This document shows, in pieces, positions 24,371 through 32,935 of a stretch of DNA of 64,000 nucleotides. Under the pieces are notes generated by a model, which searched no databases, was not told the DNA's origin, and was given only the letters and a program-made list of their open reading frames with translations. Each line of letters opens with the position of its first letter. Positions within the stretch are counted from its first letter, which is position 1. This DNA comes from Alphaproteobacteria bacterium (lineage in GTDB: Bacteria > Pseudomonadota > Alphaproteobacteria > UBA828), in NCBI GenBank assembly GCA_022826665.1, contig JAJDUK010000031.1, forward strand, positions 124,001-188,000, read 5' to 3'. Position numbers and translations under genes: made by a program.

Positions 24371-25336
24371 ATGAATACCGCCCCCAGCTTCTTTTGCATC
24401 GCGCTTGCTCTTGCGCTGGCCGCTTGTTCCAGTGGGTCGATGGAAAAAGTCGAATCCGGACATAGCACCAGCTTCGACGGCGAGGTGCTGCGCATCGAAT
24501 TCGAACGCGAGGACGGCGGCAAGGAACGGTTCAGCGCACTCAGGGACCGTTGGTACGCCTGGTCCTGGGTGCCCTTCCTGCCCAACCATTCGGGGCGGCG
24601 CTGGGTAATGGGAAAGACCAACCGAGAGGGCACCTCGATCGCCTATGCCCTGGTGAGCTGGGACAATGATGAGCCCACCGACTACCTGGCTGCCGGCTAC
24701 TGGATGCGCTTCGACGGTTTTGATCGAGACCGCGGGCTTCCCATCGCAGCCGCCGACCTCGTCATGTTCATCGACGGATCGGAGATCGACTCTGCAACTC
24801 CGCCCGAACTCCCGGTCTCGGGGACAGCGAGCTACACCGGCCAGGCAGGCGGAATCTACACCTACAGCTACGGCGGCGACTGGACCGGGTACGACGGGCC
24901 CGACGTGGGTGAGGAGTTCTACGGCCCGATGACCGTCGAGGCGAATTTCGACGACATGACCATCGCGGGCTGCATCGGTTGCGATGGCGACCTCTGGATC
25001 GAGCGCGAGCACCTCTATGGGGTTCTCGGGTGGAGAACCAGAGAGCCGCTCGCCATGCCGACCGACTACGAAATTCAGTTCGCCCCGACGGAGATCGAGC
25101 CCGAAGGCAATTTCCTGGGAGAAGACGTGACGGTTACCCACCCGACGCGGACCGTCACGCATTCGAGTGGAGAATGGGACGGAAGCTTCTCCAATCAGCC
25201 GGCGGACGACGGCAACCCGCGCTTCGTTGCCGGCATCGCGAGCGCCGAGTTCATGGAGGACGATGGCAGCGAGGGCGCGTTCAAGTCGATCTTCATCGCG
25301 GTCCACCCGTCGCTGCTGCCCCCCGAGCAGCCCTGA
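24371..25336 (+). CDS. Lipoprotein with a TbpB/surface-lipoprotein-like beta-barrel domain
   Basis: 321 residues. The N-terminus MNTAPSFFCIALALALAACS is a lipoprotein signal with lipobox LAAC. The C-terminal half shows the repeated hairpin pattern of transferrin-binding-protein-B-like barrels: GTASYTGQAGGIYTYSYGG, then an acidic FYGPMTVEANFDDMTIAGCIG strand pair, and ANP-like strand ends up to FIAVHPS. Such proteins are anchored in the outer membrane and often surface exposed through Slam; no Slam or TonB receptor gene lies nearby. ATG 24371 follows GGAG. The next gene is the iron regulator irr, but whether they share control is unknown. Confidence 0.7.
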   Translation: MNTAPSFFCIALALALAACSSGSMEKVESGHSTSFDGEVLRIEFEREDGGKERFSALRDRWYAWSWVPFLPNHSGRRWVMGKTNREGTSIAYALVSWDNDEPTDYLAAGYWMRFDGFDRDRGLPIAAADLVMFIDGSEIDSATPPELPVSGTASYTGQAGGIYTYSYGGDWTGYDGPDVGEEFYGPMTVEANFDDMTIAGCIGCDGDLWIEREHLYGVLGWRTREPLAMPTDYEIQFAPTEIEPEGNFLGEDVTVTHPTRTVTHSSGEWDGSFSNQPADDGNPRFVAGIASAEFMEDDGSEGAFKSIFIAVHPSLLPPEQP

Positions 25337-25408
25337 AGGCGGGCTAAGACCGTCACCCCAGTAGCCGCGCGGGGGCGGGGTGCGTGCGCGCCGCTGCGGT
25401 CGGCAAGG

Positions 25409-25446
25409 AAATTCGCGCGAATTTGTGGTATTGAAACGCAAATTCG
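25409..25446 (+). promoter_or_regulatory. Palindromic operator upstream of irr
   Basis: A perfect 16-bp palindrome AAATTCGCGCGAATTT (25409-25424) overlaps a wider inverted repeat CGAATTTG (25418-25425) / CAAATTCG (25439-25446) with 13 nt between arms. The half site CGAATTT thus occurs three times in 38 nt, ending against the GGAGG ribosome site. A TATTGA box (25429-25434) lies inside. The layout suggests autoregulation by the Fur-family protein encoded just downstream. Confidence 0.6.
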
Positions 25447-25462
25447 GAGGTTGGGGCTCCAG

Positions 25463-25924
25463 ATGACGGCACTGCCTGAGAGCGACGCTGCGGCACGCCT
25501 GCGCGAAGCCGGGCTCAGGCCCACGCGCCAGCGCATCGTCCTCGCTCGCCGGCTCTTCGGCGGGCCGGACAGGCACGTCACCGCCGCCGAGCTTCATGCC
25601 GAGGTGTTGCGGGAGGAGGCGGGGGTCTCCCTCGCTACGGTCTACAACACCCTGCACCAGTTCACGAAGGCCGGCTTGCTGCGCGAGCTGGTGGTGGACG
25701 CGGGGCCCTCCTTCTTCGACACCAACACCACGCATCACCAGCACTTCTTCCTGGAGGAGACCGGCCGCCTAGTCGATGTGCCGGGCGATCGCGTCTCGGT
25801 GAGCGACCTGCCGCCGGCGCCGCCGGGGACCAAAGTTTCGCGCATCGACGTGATCATCCGGGTAACAGGCGAGGGGGAAGAGACGGGCTCGAAGCCCCCG
25901 CCTCGCGCTCGCACCCTGGAATGA
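25463..25924 (+). CDS. irr: Fur-family iron response regulator Irr
   Basis: 153-residue Fur-superfamily repressor/activator. The winged helix reads LRPTRQRIVLARRLFG, HVTAAELHAEV and SLATVYNTLHQFTKAGLLREL, closest by eye to Irr of rhizobia and other alphaproteobacteria. The regulatory-metal region is FFDTNTTHHQHFF, where Irr usually has three consecutive histidines. Irr responds to haem status and controls haem synthesis and iron storage; PerR-like function is the main alternative because a rubrerythrin gene follows. ATG 25463 is used; the TTG at 25451 directly abuts the GGAGG site and is too close. Confidence 0.82.
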   Translation: MTALPESDAAARLREAGLRPTRQRIVLARRLFGGPDRHVTAAELHAEVLREEAGVSLATVYNTLHQFTKAGLLRELVVDAGPSFFDTNTTHHQHFFLEETGRLVDVPGDRVSVSDLPPAPPGTKVSRIDVIIRVTGEGEETGSKPPPRARTLE

Positions 25925-25965
25925 TTCCAATCCGTTGACGGCGGCCGTGCGCTGCGTCATATAGA
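25918..25965 (+). promoter_or_regulatory. Predicted rubrerythrin promoter
   Basis: TTGACG (25935-25940) with TATAGA (25960-25965, 19-nt spacer) or ATATAG (18-nt) forms a plausible promoter. An 11-bp palindrome GGAATGATTCC (25918-25928) spans the irr stop codon directly upstream and could be a regulator site. Confidence 0.4.
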
Positions 25966-26046
25966 GTGCCGAATGCACCGGCCGTACTCGCGTCCTGCGG
26001 TGCGGCGGTCAAGCATCTCGAACCATCAGTCAGGGGGAACAAGACC

Positions 26047-26466
26047 ATGCCAGCATTGGGTGGAAGCAAGACCGAGCAGAACCTGAAGGACGCCTTCGCC
26101 GGCGAGTCACAGGCCAACCGCCGCTACCTCTACTTCGCCCGCAAGGCGGACGTGGAGGGCCACAACGATGTCTCGGCGCTCTTCCGCTCGACCGCCGAGG
26201 GCGAGACCGGCCATGCGCACGGCCATCTCGACTACCTGGTGGAGACCGGCGATCCGGCCACCGGCCTGCCGATCGGCCAGACCAGCGAAAACCTGGCGGC
26301 GGCCGTGGCGGGCGAGACCCACGAATACACCGACATGTATCCGGGCATGGCGCGCACCGCCCGCGACGAGGGCTTCGACGAGATCGCGGACTGGTTCGAG
26401 ACCCTGGCGAAGGCCGAGAAGTCCCACGCCGGGCGCTTCCAGAAGGCGCTCGACGGGCTCGACTGA
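26047..26466 (+). CDS. Rubrerythrin (diiron domain only)
   Basis: Peroxide-scavenging diiron protein of 139 residues. The four-helix ferritin-like fold shows the diiron ligands in [39 protein letters not shown] and AEKSHAGRF. It ends after the helical domain and lacks the C-terminal rubredoxin-like CxxC domain, as in the short rubrerythrins of many alphaproteobacteria. ATG 26047 follows GGGGGA. It is 122 nt downstream of irr, a pairing that suggests a link between iron sensing and peroxide defence. Confidence 0.9.
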   Translation: MPALGGSKTEQNLKDAFAGESQANRRYLYFARKADVEGHNDVSALFRSTAEGETGHAHGHLDYLVETGDPATGLPIGQTSENLAAAVAGETHEYTDMYPGMARTARDEGFDEIADWFETLAKAEKSHAGRFQKALDGLD

Positions 26467-26514
26467 GCGCCCTTTAGGAATGACCGCCGGCCCCGCCTGG
26501 GCGTGCTTCAGCGC

Positions 26515-27540
26515 TCAGGCGGATGCTGGCGCGCGCATGTAGCGGCTCGTCTCGCCGGGCGGGGTCGCGAGCCGAACTACACCGCCGTCGTGCAGCTCCC
26601 GCAGATAGCGAAAGCCCTTGGCGTATTCCGAGAGAATGTGCTCGCCGGAGCGGAACCCGCGATAGCGTGCGGGCCGCTCGGCCGTGACGAAGGGCGCAAG
26701 CGGCTCGACCCAGGCGTCGAAGTTCGTGGCGAAGAAGAGGGGTAGCGAGTACCGCTCCTCGTCGATTCCCACCACGCGATGCGGGCCCGAGGTGAAGAGC
26801 CCGTTGGTCCAGGTCTCCAGCGTGTCCCCCACGTTGACGACGAAGCTGCCGGGCAGGGGCAGCACGTCGATCCATTTGCCGTCCACGCTCATCACCTGCA
26901 GCCCCGGCTTGGTCTGGTGGAGGATGGTGAAGCACTCCGAATCGGTGTGCGAGCCGATGCCGAGCCGAAGCCGTTCCGACCCGGCGCCCGCCTCCGGCGC
27001 CGGGTAGTGCAGCAGCCGCAGGTTCGACGTGGGCTTGGTGAACATCGGCGCGAAGGCATCTTCCGGCAGGTCGAGGGCGCGGGCGAAGGCAGGGAGCAGC
27101 CGGCGCCCGAAGGCCATCACCGCCTCGTAGTAGCCGCCGACGGTCTCGCGAAAGCTGGGCAGGTCGGGCCAGACGTTGGGGCCGAGGAAGCGATAGCCCG
27201 CGACATAATCCGGGTCGTCCGCCGGCAGGTCGGTGGCGAGGTCGAAGGATGCCTTCTGGCCCACGCCCGGCTCGTCGCCGTAGTCCTCTTCGCCCGGTGG
27301 CACGTAGCCCCGGTGATTGCGCGACTTCGCGATGTGGTAGCGCTGCTTCTCCGCCTCCGGCAGCGCGTGGAAGCGCGCGGCCTGTTCGTACGTGGCGGCG
27401 ATCAGGGTTTCCGGCACCCCGTGGCCGGTGACGTAGAAGAACCCGGTTCCCCGGCAGGCCTCGCCGATCGCGTCGCAGAGTGCGCGGCGGGCGGCACTCT
27501 CACCGGCGTCGAGGGCGCCCGCGTCGATGACCGGGATCAC
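26515..27540 (-). CDS. 2-oxoglutarate/Fe(II) dioxygenase of the isopenicillin-N-synthase type
   Basis: 341-residue non-haem iron oxygenase. The N-terminal DIOX_N domain (IPVIDAGAL to about 120) precedes the jelly-roll core with iron ligands HTD (in GIGSHTDSECFTILHQ) and the distal H in TSGPHRVVG, and the RYSLP pair that binds the oxoacid. Similar proteins hydroxylate or oxidise small molecules (for example gibberellin-20-oxidase-like or 2-oxoglutarate-dependent ethylene-forming relatives); substrate unknown. The GTG start (27538-27540) overlaps the stop of the serine hydrolase gene as GTGA, so translation is coupled. Confidence 0.9.
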   Translation of the reverse strand: MIPVIDAGALDAGESAARRALCDAIGEACRGTGFFYVTGHGVPETLIAATYEQAARFHALPEAEKQRYHIAKSRNHRGYVPPGEEDYGDEPGVGQKASFDLATDLPADDPDYVAGYRFLGPNVWPDLPSFRETVGGYYEAVMAFGRRLLPAFARALDLPEDAFAPMFTKPTSNLRLLHYPAPEAGAGSERLRLGIGSHTDSECFTILHQTKPGLQVMSVDGKWIDVLPLPGSFVVNVGDTLETWTNGLFTSGPHRVVGIDEERYSLPLFFATNFDAWVEPLAPFVTAERPARYRGFRSGEHILSEYAKGFRYLRELHDGGVVRLATPPGETSRYMRAPASA

Positions 27541-28595
27541 GCGCCGGCCAGGCGGAAAACCTCGGCGAAGGCCGGGTGGATGCCCGCCGCGCCGAACGCC
27601 CCCAGGTCGCTCGAGCACGAGTTCTGGCTGAGCACGGCGGTGATCCCGCTCGGCGCGTGATGGCCGGCCATGGTGACGTGCCCGCGCAGTTGGCCGAGGT
27701 GGCCTTCGATCGTGAGGTCGCCGAAGCGGGAGACCAGGACACCGTGGCCGCAATGCGTGATGTTCGTGCCTGGGAAGGAGGCCGGGAGCAGGGGGCCGCG
27801 CAGCATGGCGAGGGCGCCGGAATCCAGCACCTGCCCGGTGAACAGCGCGTGGAAGCCCCGCGCAAGGTCGCGCGGTGTGGTGACCAGATCGCCCGCAGCC
27901 CCGATGCCGGAGAGCGGAAACCAGTCGGAGGAGTCCTGCGGCGGTGCCTTGGGCTTGGTGGAATCGAAGACGTATTGGCGGGCCAGCCGCGCGCGCGGGA
28001 AGGCTTCGTCGCCTCCGCTCCAGGTCTCGGCCATGCCCGCCGGCTCGAAGACCGCGCGCCCGAGCCACTGGGAGAGCACCTCGCCCCGCTCGCTGGCGAC
28101 GATCTCGCCCGCCAGCACGTAGCCGGGGTTGGAGTAGATGAAGGCCTCACCGGGGGCGATCGGCGTGCCGTTGGCGAGCGCGAAATCGACGATCCGCTCC
28201 GGCGTCCAGTCGTCTGCCGCGCCCTTCGGCATGAACGCCTCGTACTCGGGCAGGCCCGAGCGGTGACTGAGCAGGTGACGCACGCGGATCTCGTCCGCGC
28301 GTGGCAGGTGCGGGAACCACCCCTCGATGGTCTGGTCGAGGCCGATCCGCCCCTCGCTCACCAGCGCGAGCACGGCAACCGCGGTCCAGGTCTTCTTGGT
28401 GCTCGCGGTCTTGAACAGGTGGTCGGGGGTGAGCGGCGCTCCCGTCGCGCGATTGGCGCAGCCGGCGGCGAGAGTCAGCACCTCTTCGCCCGGCCGGACG
28501 AGGGCGAGCGAAGCGCCGACGATGCCCTGCACCACGTGGTCGCTCAGCACCCGGTCGAGCTGGGATACCAGAACGTCGGTCTCCGGCTTCAGCAT
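27537..28595 (-). CDS. Serine hydrolase of the class C beta-lactamase / DD-peptidase family
   Basis: 352 residues with the penicilloyl serine transferase fold: STKK gives the SxxK nucleophile motif (near residue 65), YSN (IYSNPGY) is the second motif, and HLG (EGHLGQLRG) replaces KTG as in esterases and D-aminopeptidases of this group. No signal peptide is evident, so a cytoplasmic esterase, amidase or lactonase role is more likely than beta-lactam resistance. ATG 28593-28595 follows a GGGGG ribosome site; upstream sequence in frame is unconserved. It forms an overlapping two-gene unit with the 2OG oxygenase. Confidence 0.88.
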   Translation of the reverse strand: MLKPETDVLVSQLDRVLSDHVVQGIVGASLALVRPGEEVLTLAAGCANRATGAPLTPDHLFKTASTKKTWTAVAVLALVSEGRIGLDQTIEGWFPHLPRADEIRVRHLLSHRSGLPEYEAFMPKGAADDWTPERIVDFALANGTPIAPGEAFIYSNPGYVLAGEIVASERGEVLSQWLGRAVFEPAGMAETWSGGDEAFPRARLARQYVFDSTKPKAPPQDSSDWFPLSGIGAAGDLVTTPRDLARGFHALFTGQVLDSGALAMLRGPLLPASFPGTNITHCGHGVLVSRFGDLTIEGHLGQLRGHVTMAGHHAPSGITAVLSQNSCSSDLGAFGAAGIHPAFAEVFRLAGA

Positions 28596-28750
28596 CGTCG
28601 CCCCCGTTCCGCTGCGCCTGCGCTCACCATAGCACGGGCCCGCCGCGCGGGCGGACGGCGGGACTGGGCAGGACGACGTGGGGTTCCGCAGCCCAGACCA
28701 TGGCCGTGTTCGGCAACGGCGTGCGTGCGCTTGCTCTTGCACTTCATGGC

Positions 28751-28802
28751 GCGATACTGCCCCGAGCGGCACGCGCCCTGCACCCCACCATGGTCCGGGG
28801 CG
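28751..28802. repeat. Dispersed short repeat containing ACCATGGTCC, copy 1
   Basis: GCGATACTGCCCCG, then a variable GC-rich run, then CACCATGGTCCGGGG. The same arrangement occurs at 33652-33704 (GCGATGCTGCCCCG ... GCACCATGGTCCTGGG). It sits about 30 nt upstream of the orphan coxL-type gene. Confidence 0.55.
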
Positions 28803-28832
28803 TTAGCACGCTGCAGCGAAGGGGGAGCACGG

Positions 28833-31193
28833 ATGGCGCACGTCGGCGCGGCGCACACACGCCTTGAAGACGATCGGTTTCTGACTGGCCGGGGCCGGTT
28901 CGTGGACGACATCCGCCTGCCGGGGGAGGCGTATGCGGCCTTCGTCCGCAGCCCCCACGCCCGTGCCCGCATCGGAGCGATTGCAACCGATCGCGCGCGC
29001 GCCATGCCGGGGGTGCTGGCGGTGCTCACCGGCGACGACTGGCGCCGCGACGGCGGCGGCGAGACCGACGTGCTGTGGGACGTCAACTCCCACGACGGCA
29101 CGCCGATGAACATCGCCCGCCGGCCGATCTTCGCCTCCGGCGAGGCCCGTCATGTGGGCGATACGGTGGCCCTCGTCGTCGCCGAGGACCCGCACACCGC
29201 CGCCGACGCTGCAGCCGCAGTCGAGGTCGCGTGGGAGCCGCTCCCCTCGATCACCGAACTGGCCGCCTCGGTCGAGCCGGACGCGCCGCTGGTCCACGAA
29301 GAGTTCGGCAGCAACGTCGCCTACGACTGGCGGCTGGGCGATGCCGAGGCGACGGAAGCCGCCTTCGCCGCCGCCGCCCACGTCACCGCGCTCTCGCTGA
29401 ACAACAACCGCCTCGCGCCTTCGGCCATGGAGCCCCGCGCGGCCATCGGCGCGTACGATCGCGGCAGCGAGCGCTACACCCTCTGGTCCACCACGCAGAA
29501 CCCGCATCTGGTCCGCCAGTGGCTCTCGCGCGACACGCTGCGCGCGCCCGAGCATGCGATCAGGGTGGTGGCGCCCGATGTGGGCGGCGGCTTCGGCCAG
29601 AAGACCTATCACTATCCTGAAGAGGCGAGCCTCCCCTGGGCCGCACGGCTGGTGGGCCGGCCGGTGCGCTGGACCGCGACCCGTGCCGAGACGCTCGCGG
29701 TGGACATCCACGCCCGCGACCACGTGACCGAGGCGCGCATGGCCTTCGATGAAGACGGGCGCATCGCCGCCGTCGAGGCCAACATCATCGCCAATCTCGG
29801 CGCCTATCAGAGTCAGTTCGCCGCCTGCATCCCGACGCTCTTCTGCGTCACCATGTTCTCCGGCCAGTACGCGATTCCCGCGCTGCACTGCCGGGTGCTC
29901 GGCGTCTACACCAACACCACGCCGATCGACGCCTATCGCGGCGCCGGCAATCCCGAGATCACCTACGTCATCGAGCGCCTGATCGAGAACGGCGCGCGGG
30001 AGATGGCCGCCGATTCGGTCGAAGCGCGGTCCCGTAACCTCGTGCCCGCCGCCGCCATGCCCTATGCGAGCGCGACCGGCGTCACCTACGACGTGGGCGA
30101 TTTCCCGGCGGTCCTCGGCAAGACCCGCGCATTGGCCGATCTCGAGGCGCTCAGGGCCGAGCAGGCGAGGCTCCGAGAAGACGGCATGTTGATGGGGATC
30201 GGCATGGCGGCCTTCATCCGCTCCGGCGGGGCCGGGCCGAGTCGGCTTGCCGCCGCCCTCGGCAGCCGCATGGGGCTCTGGGACGTCGCCACCGTCCGCG
30301 TCCACCCCAGCGGCAAGATCACCGTGCTCTGCGGCAGCCACAACCACGGCCAGTCCCACGCCACCACCTACGCGCAGATCGTGGCCGACCGCTTCGGCTG
30401 CGACATGGCCGATATCGAGATCGTGGAGGGCGATACGGACCGCATCCCCCACGGCCTCGGCACCTGGGCCTCGCGCTCGATCACCGTGGTGGGTTCCGCG
30501 CTCGCCGTCGCTTCCGACCGTATCATCGACAAGGGCCGCCGCCTCGCCGCCCACCTCATGGAATGCGCCGTGGAGGATATCGACTTCGGGTCCGGCGCCT
30601 ATTCCGTGCGCGGCACCGACCGGCGGATGACCTTCGTCGAGATTGCCGACATGGCCTATCGCGGCGCCGACTACCCGGATGGCTTCGAGCTCGGGCTGGA
30701 GGAGGCGGCATTCTTCGATCCGGACGACTTCAACTATCCCTACGGCACCCATGTCGCCACCGTCACCGTCGATGCCGAGACCGGCGCGGTGAAGCTCACC
30801 GGCTACTACTCGGTGGAGGACATGGGCCTGGTGATCAACCCGCTGGTGGTGGACGGCCAGCGCCACGGCGCCGCCGCCCAGGGCATCGGCCAGGCGCTGC
30901 TGGAGGACGTGCGCTACGAGCCAGACTCGGGCCAGCTCCTCACCGGCTCCTTCATGGACTACACGATCCCCCGCGCCGACGACATGCCGAACTTCGCGCT
31001 CGACAGCCACGTGACGCTGACCGAGACCAACCCGCTCGGCGTCAAGGGCGTGGGCGAGCTCGGCACCGCCGGGCCGCCGGCCGCGATCGGCAACGCCATC
31101 CTCGATGCGCTCTGGCACCTGGGCGTCCGTCACATGGAGATGCCGTTCACGGCGGAGCGGGTCTGGCGCGCGATCCGGGCTGCCTCCGCGTAG
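28833..31193 (+). CDS. Molybdenum hydroxylase large subunit (form II CoxL-like), orphan
   Basis: 786 residues, xanthine dehydrogenase/CO dehydrogenase superfamily. N-terminal a/b hammerhead domain (about 1-120), then the two Mo-cofactor domains. The active-site loop DAYRGAGNPE marks a form II enzyme (form I CO dehydrogenase has AYRCSFR), and GVGELGTAG near the C-terminus supplies the catalytic Glu. No FAD or 2Fe-2S subunit gene is adjacent, unlike the two complete sets later in the window. It is therefore either served by distant subunits or by those at 45-46 or 56-58 kb. ATG 28833 follows GGGGGAG. Substrate unknown. Confidence 0.88.
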   Translation: MAHVGAAHTRLEDDRFLTGRGRFVDDIRLPGEAYAAFVRSPHARARIGAIATDRARAMPGVLAVLTGDDWRRDGGGETDVLWDVNSHDGTPMNIARRPIFASGEARHVGDTVALVVAEDPHTAADAAAAVEVAWEPLPSITELAASVEPDAPLVHEEFGSNVAYDWRLGDAEATEAAFAAAAHVTALSLNNNRLAPSAMEPRAAIGAYDRGSERYTLWSTTQNPHLVRQWLSRDTLRAPEHAIRVVAPDVGGGFGQKTYHYPEEASLPWAARLVGRPVRWTATRAETLAVDIHARDHVTEARMAFDEDGRIAAVEANIIANLGAYQSQFAACIPTLFCVTMFSGQYAIPALHCRVLGVYTNTTPIDAYRGAGNPEITYVIERLIENGAREMAADSVEARSRNLVPAAAMPYASATGVTYDVGDFPAVLGKTRALADLEALRAEQARLREDGMLMGIGMAAFIRSGGAGPSRLAAALGSRMGLWDVATVRVHPSGKITVLCGSHNHGQSHATTYAQIVADRFGCDMADIEIVEGDTDRIPHGLGTWASRSITVVGSALAVASDRIIDKGRRLAAHLMECAVEDIDFGSGAYSVRGTDRRMTFVEIADMAYRGADYPDGFELGLEEAAFFDPDDFNYPYGTHVATVTVDAETGAVKLTGYYSVEDMGLVINPLVVDGQRHGAAAQGIGQALLEDVRYEPDSGQLLTGSFMDYTIPRADDMPNFALDSHVTLTETNPLGVKGVGELGTAGPPAAIGNAILDALWHLGVRHMEMPFTAERVWRAIRAASA

Positions 31194-31218
31194 TTCTGGC
31201 GCTGCCCGCCGCGCCCCG

Positions 31219-32739
31219 TTACCGCAGGAACAGGCGGTAGGCGGGGTTGTCGGTTTCCTCCCGGTAGTCGTACCCCACCTGCTCCAGGAACGACTGGAAG
31301 TCCGAGCGTTCGGCCTGCGGCACCTGCAGGCCGATCAGCACCCGGCCGTAGTCCGAGCCGTGGTTGCGATAGTGGAACATGCTGATGTTCCAGGGCCTGC
31401 GGCCCATCTGCGTGAGAAAGTGCATGAGCGCGCCCGGCCGCTCGGGAAAGTCGAAGCGATAGAGCACCTCGTCCAGTTCGCCCGGCGCGTGGCCGCCCAC
31501 CATGTGGCGCACGTGGAGCTTGGCCATCTCGTTGTCGGTCAGGTCCAGGACGGGATAGCCGTCGCGCTCCAGCGCATCGACGAGTGACTGCTTGTCGGCG
31601 CCGGCATCGCTGATCTCGACGCCCACGAAGATGTGCGCATCCGCCTCGTCGGCGTAGCGGTAGTTGAACTCGGTGATCGAGCGGTTGCCGATCAGCTCGC
31701 AAAAGCGCATCAGGCTTCCGGGCCGCTCGGGGATGGTCACCGCGAGCAGGCTCTCCCGCTGCTCGCCAAGCTGCGCCCGCTGGGCGATATGGCGGAGGCG
31801 GTCGAAGTTGACGTTGGCGCCGCTCACCACCGCCGCGAAGCGTCCACCGTTCGTTCCGCCCTCCCGCTCGACGTAGCGCTTGAGCCCCGCCACCGCGAGG
31901 GCGCCCGCCGGCTCCGCGATCGAGCGGGTGTCCTCGAAGATGTCCTTGATCGCCGCGCAGATTTCGTCGGTGGAGACCAGCACGACCTCGTCCACGCACG
32001 CGCGCGCGATGCGGAAGGGCTCGGCGCCGATCTGCTTCACCGCGACGCCGTCGGCGAAGATTCCGACACTCTCCAGCACCACCCGCTCGCCCGCCGCGAG
32101 CGCCGCGTGCAGTGTCGGCGTCTCCTGCGGCTCCACGCCGACGATGCGTGTCTCCGGCCACAATGCCTTGATGTAGGCGGCGATGCCGGCGATGAGCCCG
32201 CCGCCGCCGACGCTGACGAAGATGGCATCGAAGGGCTCGCCCTGCTGGCGCACGATCTCCATCCCGACCGTGCCCTGGCCGGCGATGACGTGCTCGTCGT
32301 CGTAGGGCGGAATCAGCACCATGCCGCGCTCGGCGGCAAGCGCCTCCGCTCTCTCCTTCGCCTCGTCGTAGGAGGAGCCGGCCAGCAGCACCTCGGCGCC
32401 GAGACGTTCGACCGCGTCCACCTTGATGCGGGGCGCCGTCTCCGGCATCACGATGAGCGCCCGGACGCCGAGCCTGCGCGCCGCCAGCGCGACCCCTTGC
32501 GCATGATTGCCGGCGGATGACGCGATCACCCCCCGCGCCCGCTCCTCGGGTGTGAGCGAGGCGAGCTTGTTGTAGGCGCCTCGGAGCTTGAACGAGAAGA
32601 CCGGCTGCAGGTCCTCCCGCTTGAGCCACACCTCGCAGCCGAGCCGGGAAGAGAGTTTTGGCGCCCGCTCGAGGGGCGTCTCGCGCGCCACGTCGTAGAC
32701 GCGCGCCTTCAGGATTTTCGTCACGTAGTCTCGGGACAT
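31219..32739 (-). CDS. ilvA: Threonine ammonia-lyase, biosynthetic type with paired ACT-like domains
   Basis: PLP enzyme converting threonine to 2-oxobutyrate for isoleucine synthesis. 506 residues: PLP-binding lysine in FSFKLRGAYNKL, the glycine-rich phosphate loop SVGGGGLIAG, and two C-terminal ACT-like regulatory segments (about 325-505: LLAVTIPERPGSLMRFCELI and VLYRFDFPERPGALMHFL), the arrangement of the isoleucine-inhibited enzyme IlvA. ATG 32737-32739 starts MSRDYVTKILKARVYDVA, typical of the family; 28 more residues in frame upstream are not conserved. Confidence 0.95.
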   Translation of the reverse strand: MSRDYVTKILKARVYDVARETPLERAPKLSSRLGCEVWLKREDLQPVFSFKLRGAYNKLASLTPEERARGVIASSAGNHAQGVALAARRLGVRALIVMPETAPRIKVDAVERLGAEVLLAGSSYDEAKERAEALAAERGMVLIPPYDDEHVIAGQGTVGMEIVRQQGEPFDAIFVSVGGGGLIAGIAAYIKALWPETRIVGVEPQETPTLHAALAAGERVVLESVGIFADGVAVKQIGAEPFRIARACVDEVVLVSTDEICAAIKDIFEDTRSIAEPAGALAVAGLKRYVEREGGTNGGRFAAVVSGANVNFDRLRHIAQRAQLGEQRESLLAVTIPERPGSLMRFCELIGNRSITEFNYRYADEADAHIFVGVEISDAGADKQSLVDALERDGYPVLDLTDNEMAKLHVRHMVGGHAPGELDEVLYRFDFPERPGALMHFLTQMGRRPWNISMFHYRNHGSDYGRVLIGLQVPQAERSDFQSFLEQVGYDYREETDNPAYRLFLR

Positions 32740-32842
32740 GAGGCTGGCTCGTTCGCATGATTGTGGACGCGACCGCCGGCGTGCGCGCCGCGACGCATTC
32801 ACATGGGAACGCGGCGGAATCAAATCAATCCACAGTCTCCAT

Positions 32843-32935
32843 CATTCGCGGTCATGCCCGGACCTGCCCGGACTTGATCCGGGTATCCGGGTTTCCCGGC
32901 ATCTTTATCCGCCGGGCATTCCCTCTGACATGCCG
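32843..32935. repeat. Alphaproteobacterial GTCATGCCCGG hairpin repeat
   Basis: Begins CATTCGCGGTCATGCCCGGA and contains the stem CCCGGA (32867-32872) / TCCGGG (32878-32883), then CCGGGTTTCCCGGC and GCCGGGCATTCCC. This is the common intergenic repeat type of alphaproteobacteria (form GTCATGCCCGGACTTGATCC). It lies between ilvA and the gp27-like gene and contains the stop codon of the latter. Confidence 0.7.

Noticed and set aside
27537-28595. Antibiotic-resistance beta-lactamase
   Set aside because: No signal peptide and an HLG third motif; the sequence fits cytoplasmic esterase/peptidase members of the fold better.
27576-28832. N-terminal extension of the orphan coxL-like frame to over 1200 residues
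   Set aside because: It runs antisense through the serine hydrolase and 2OG-oxygenase genes; the hammerhead domain and ribosome site place the start at 28833.
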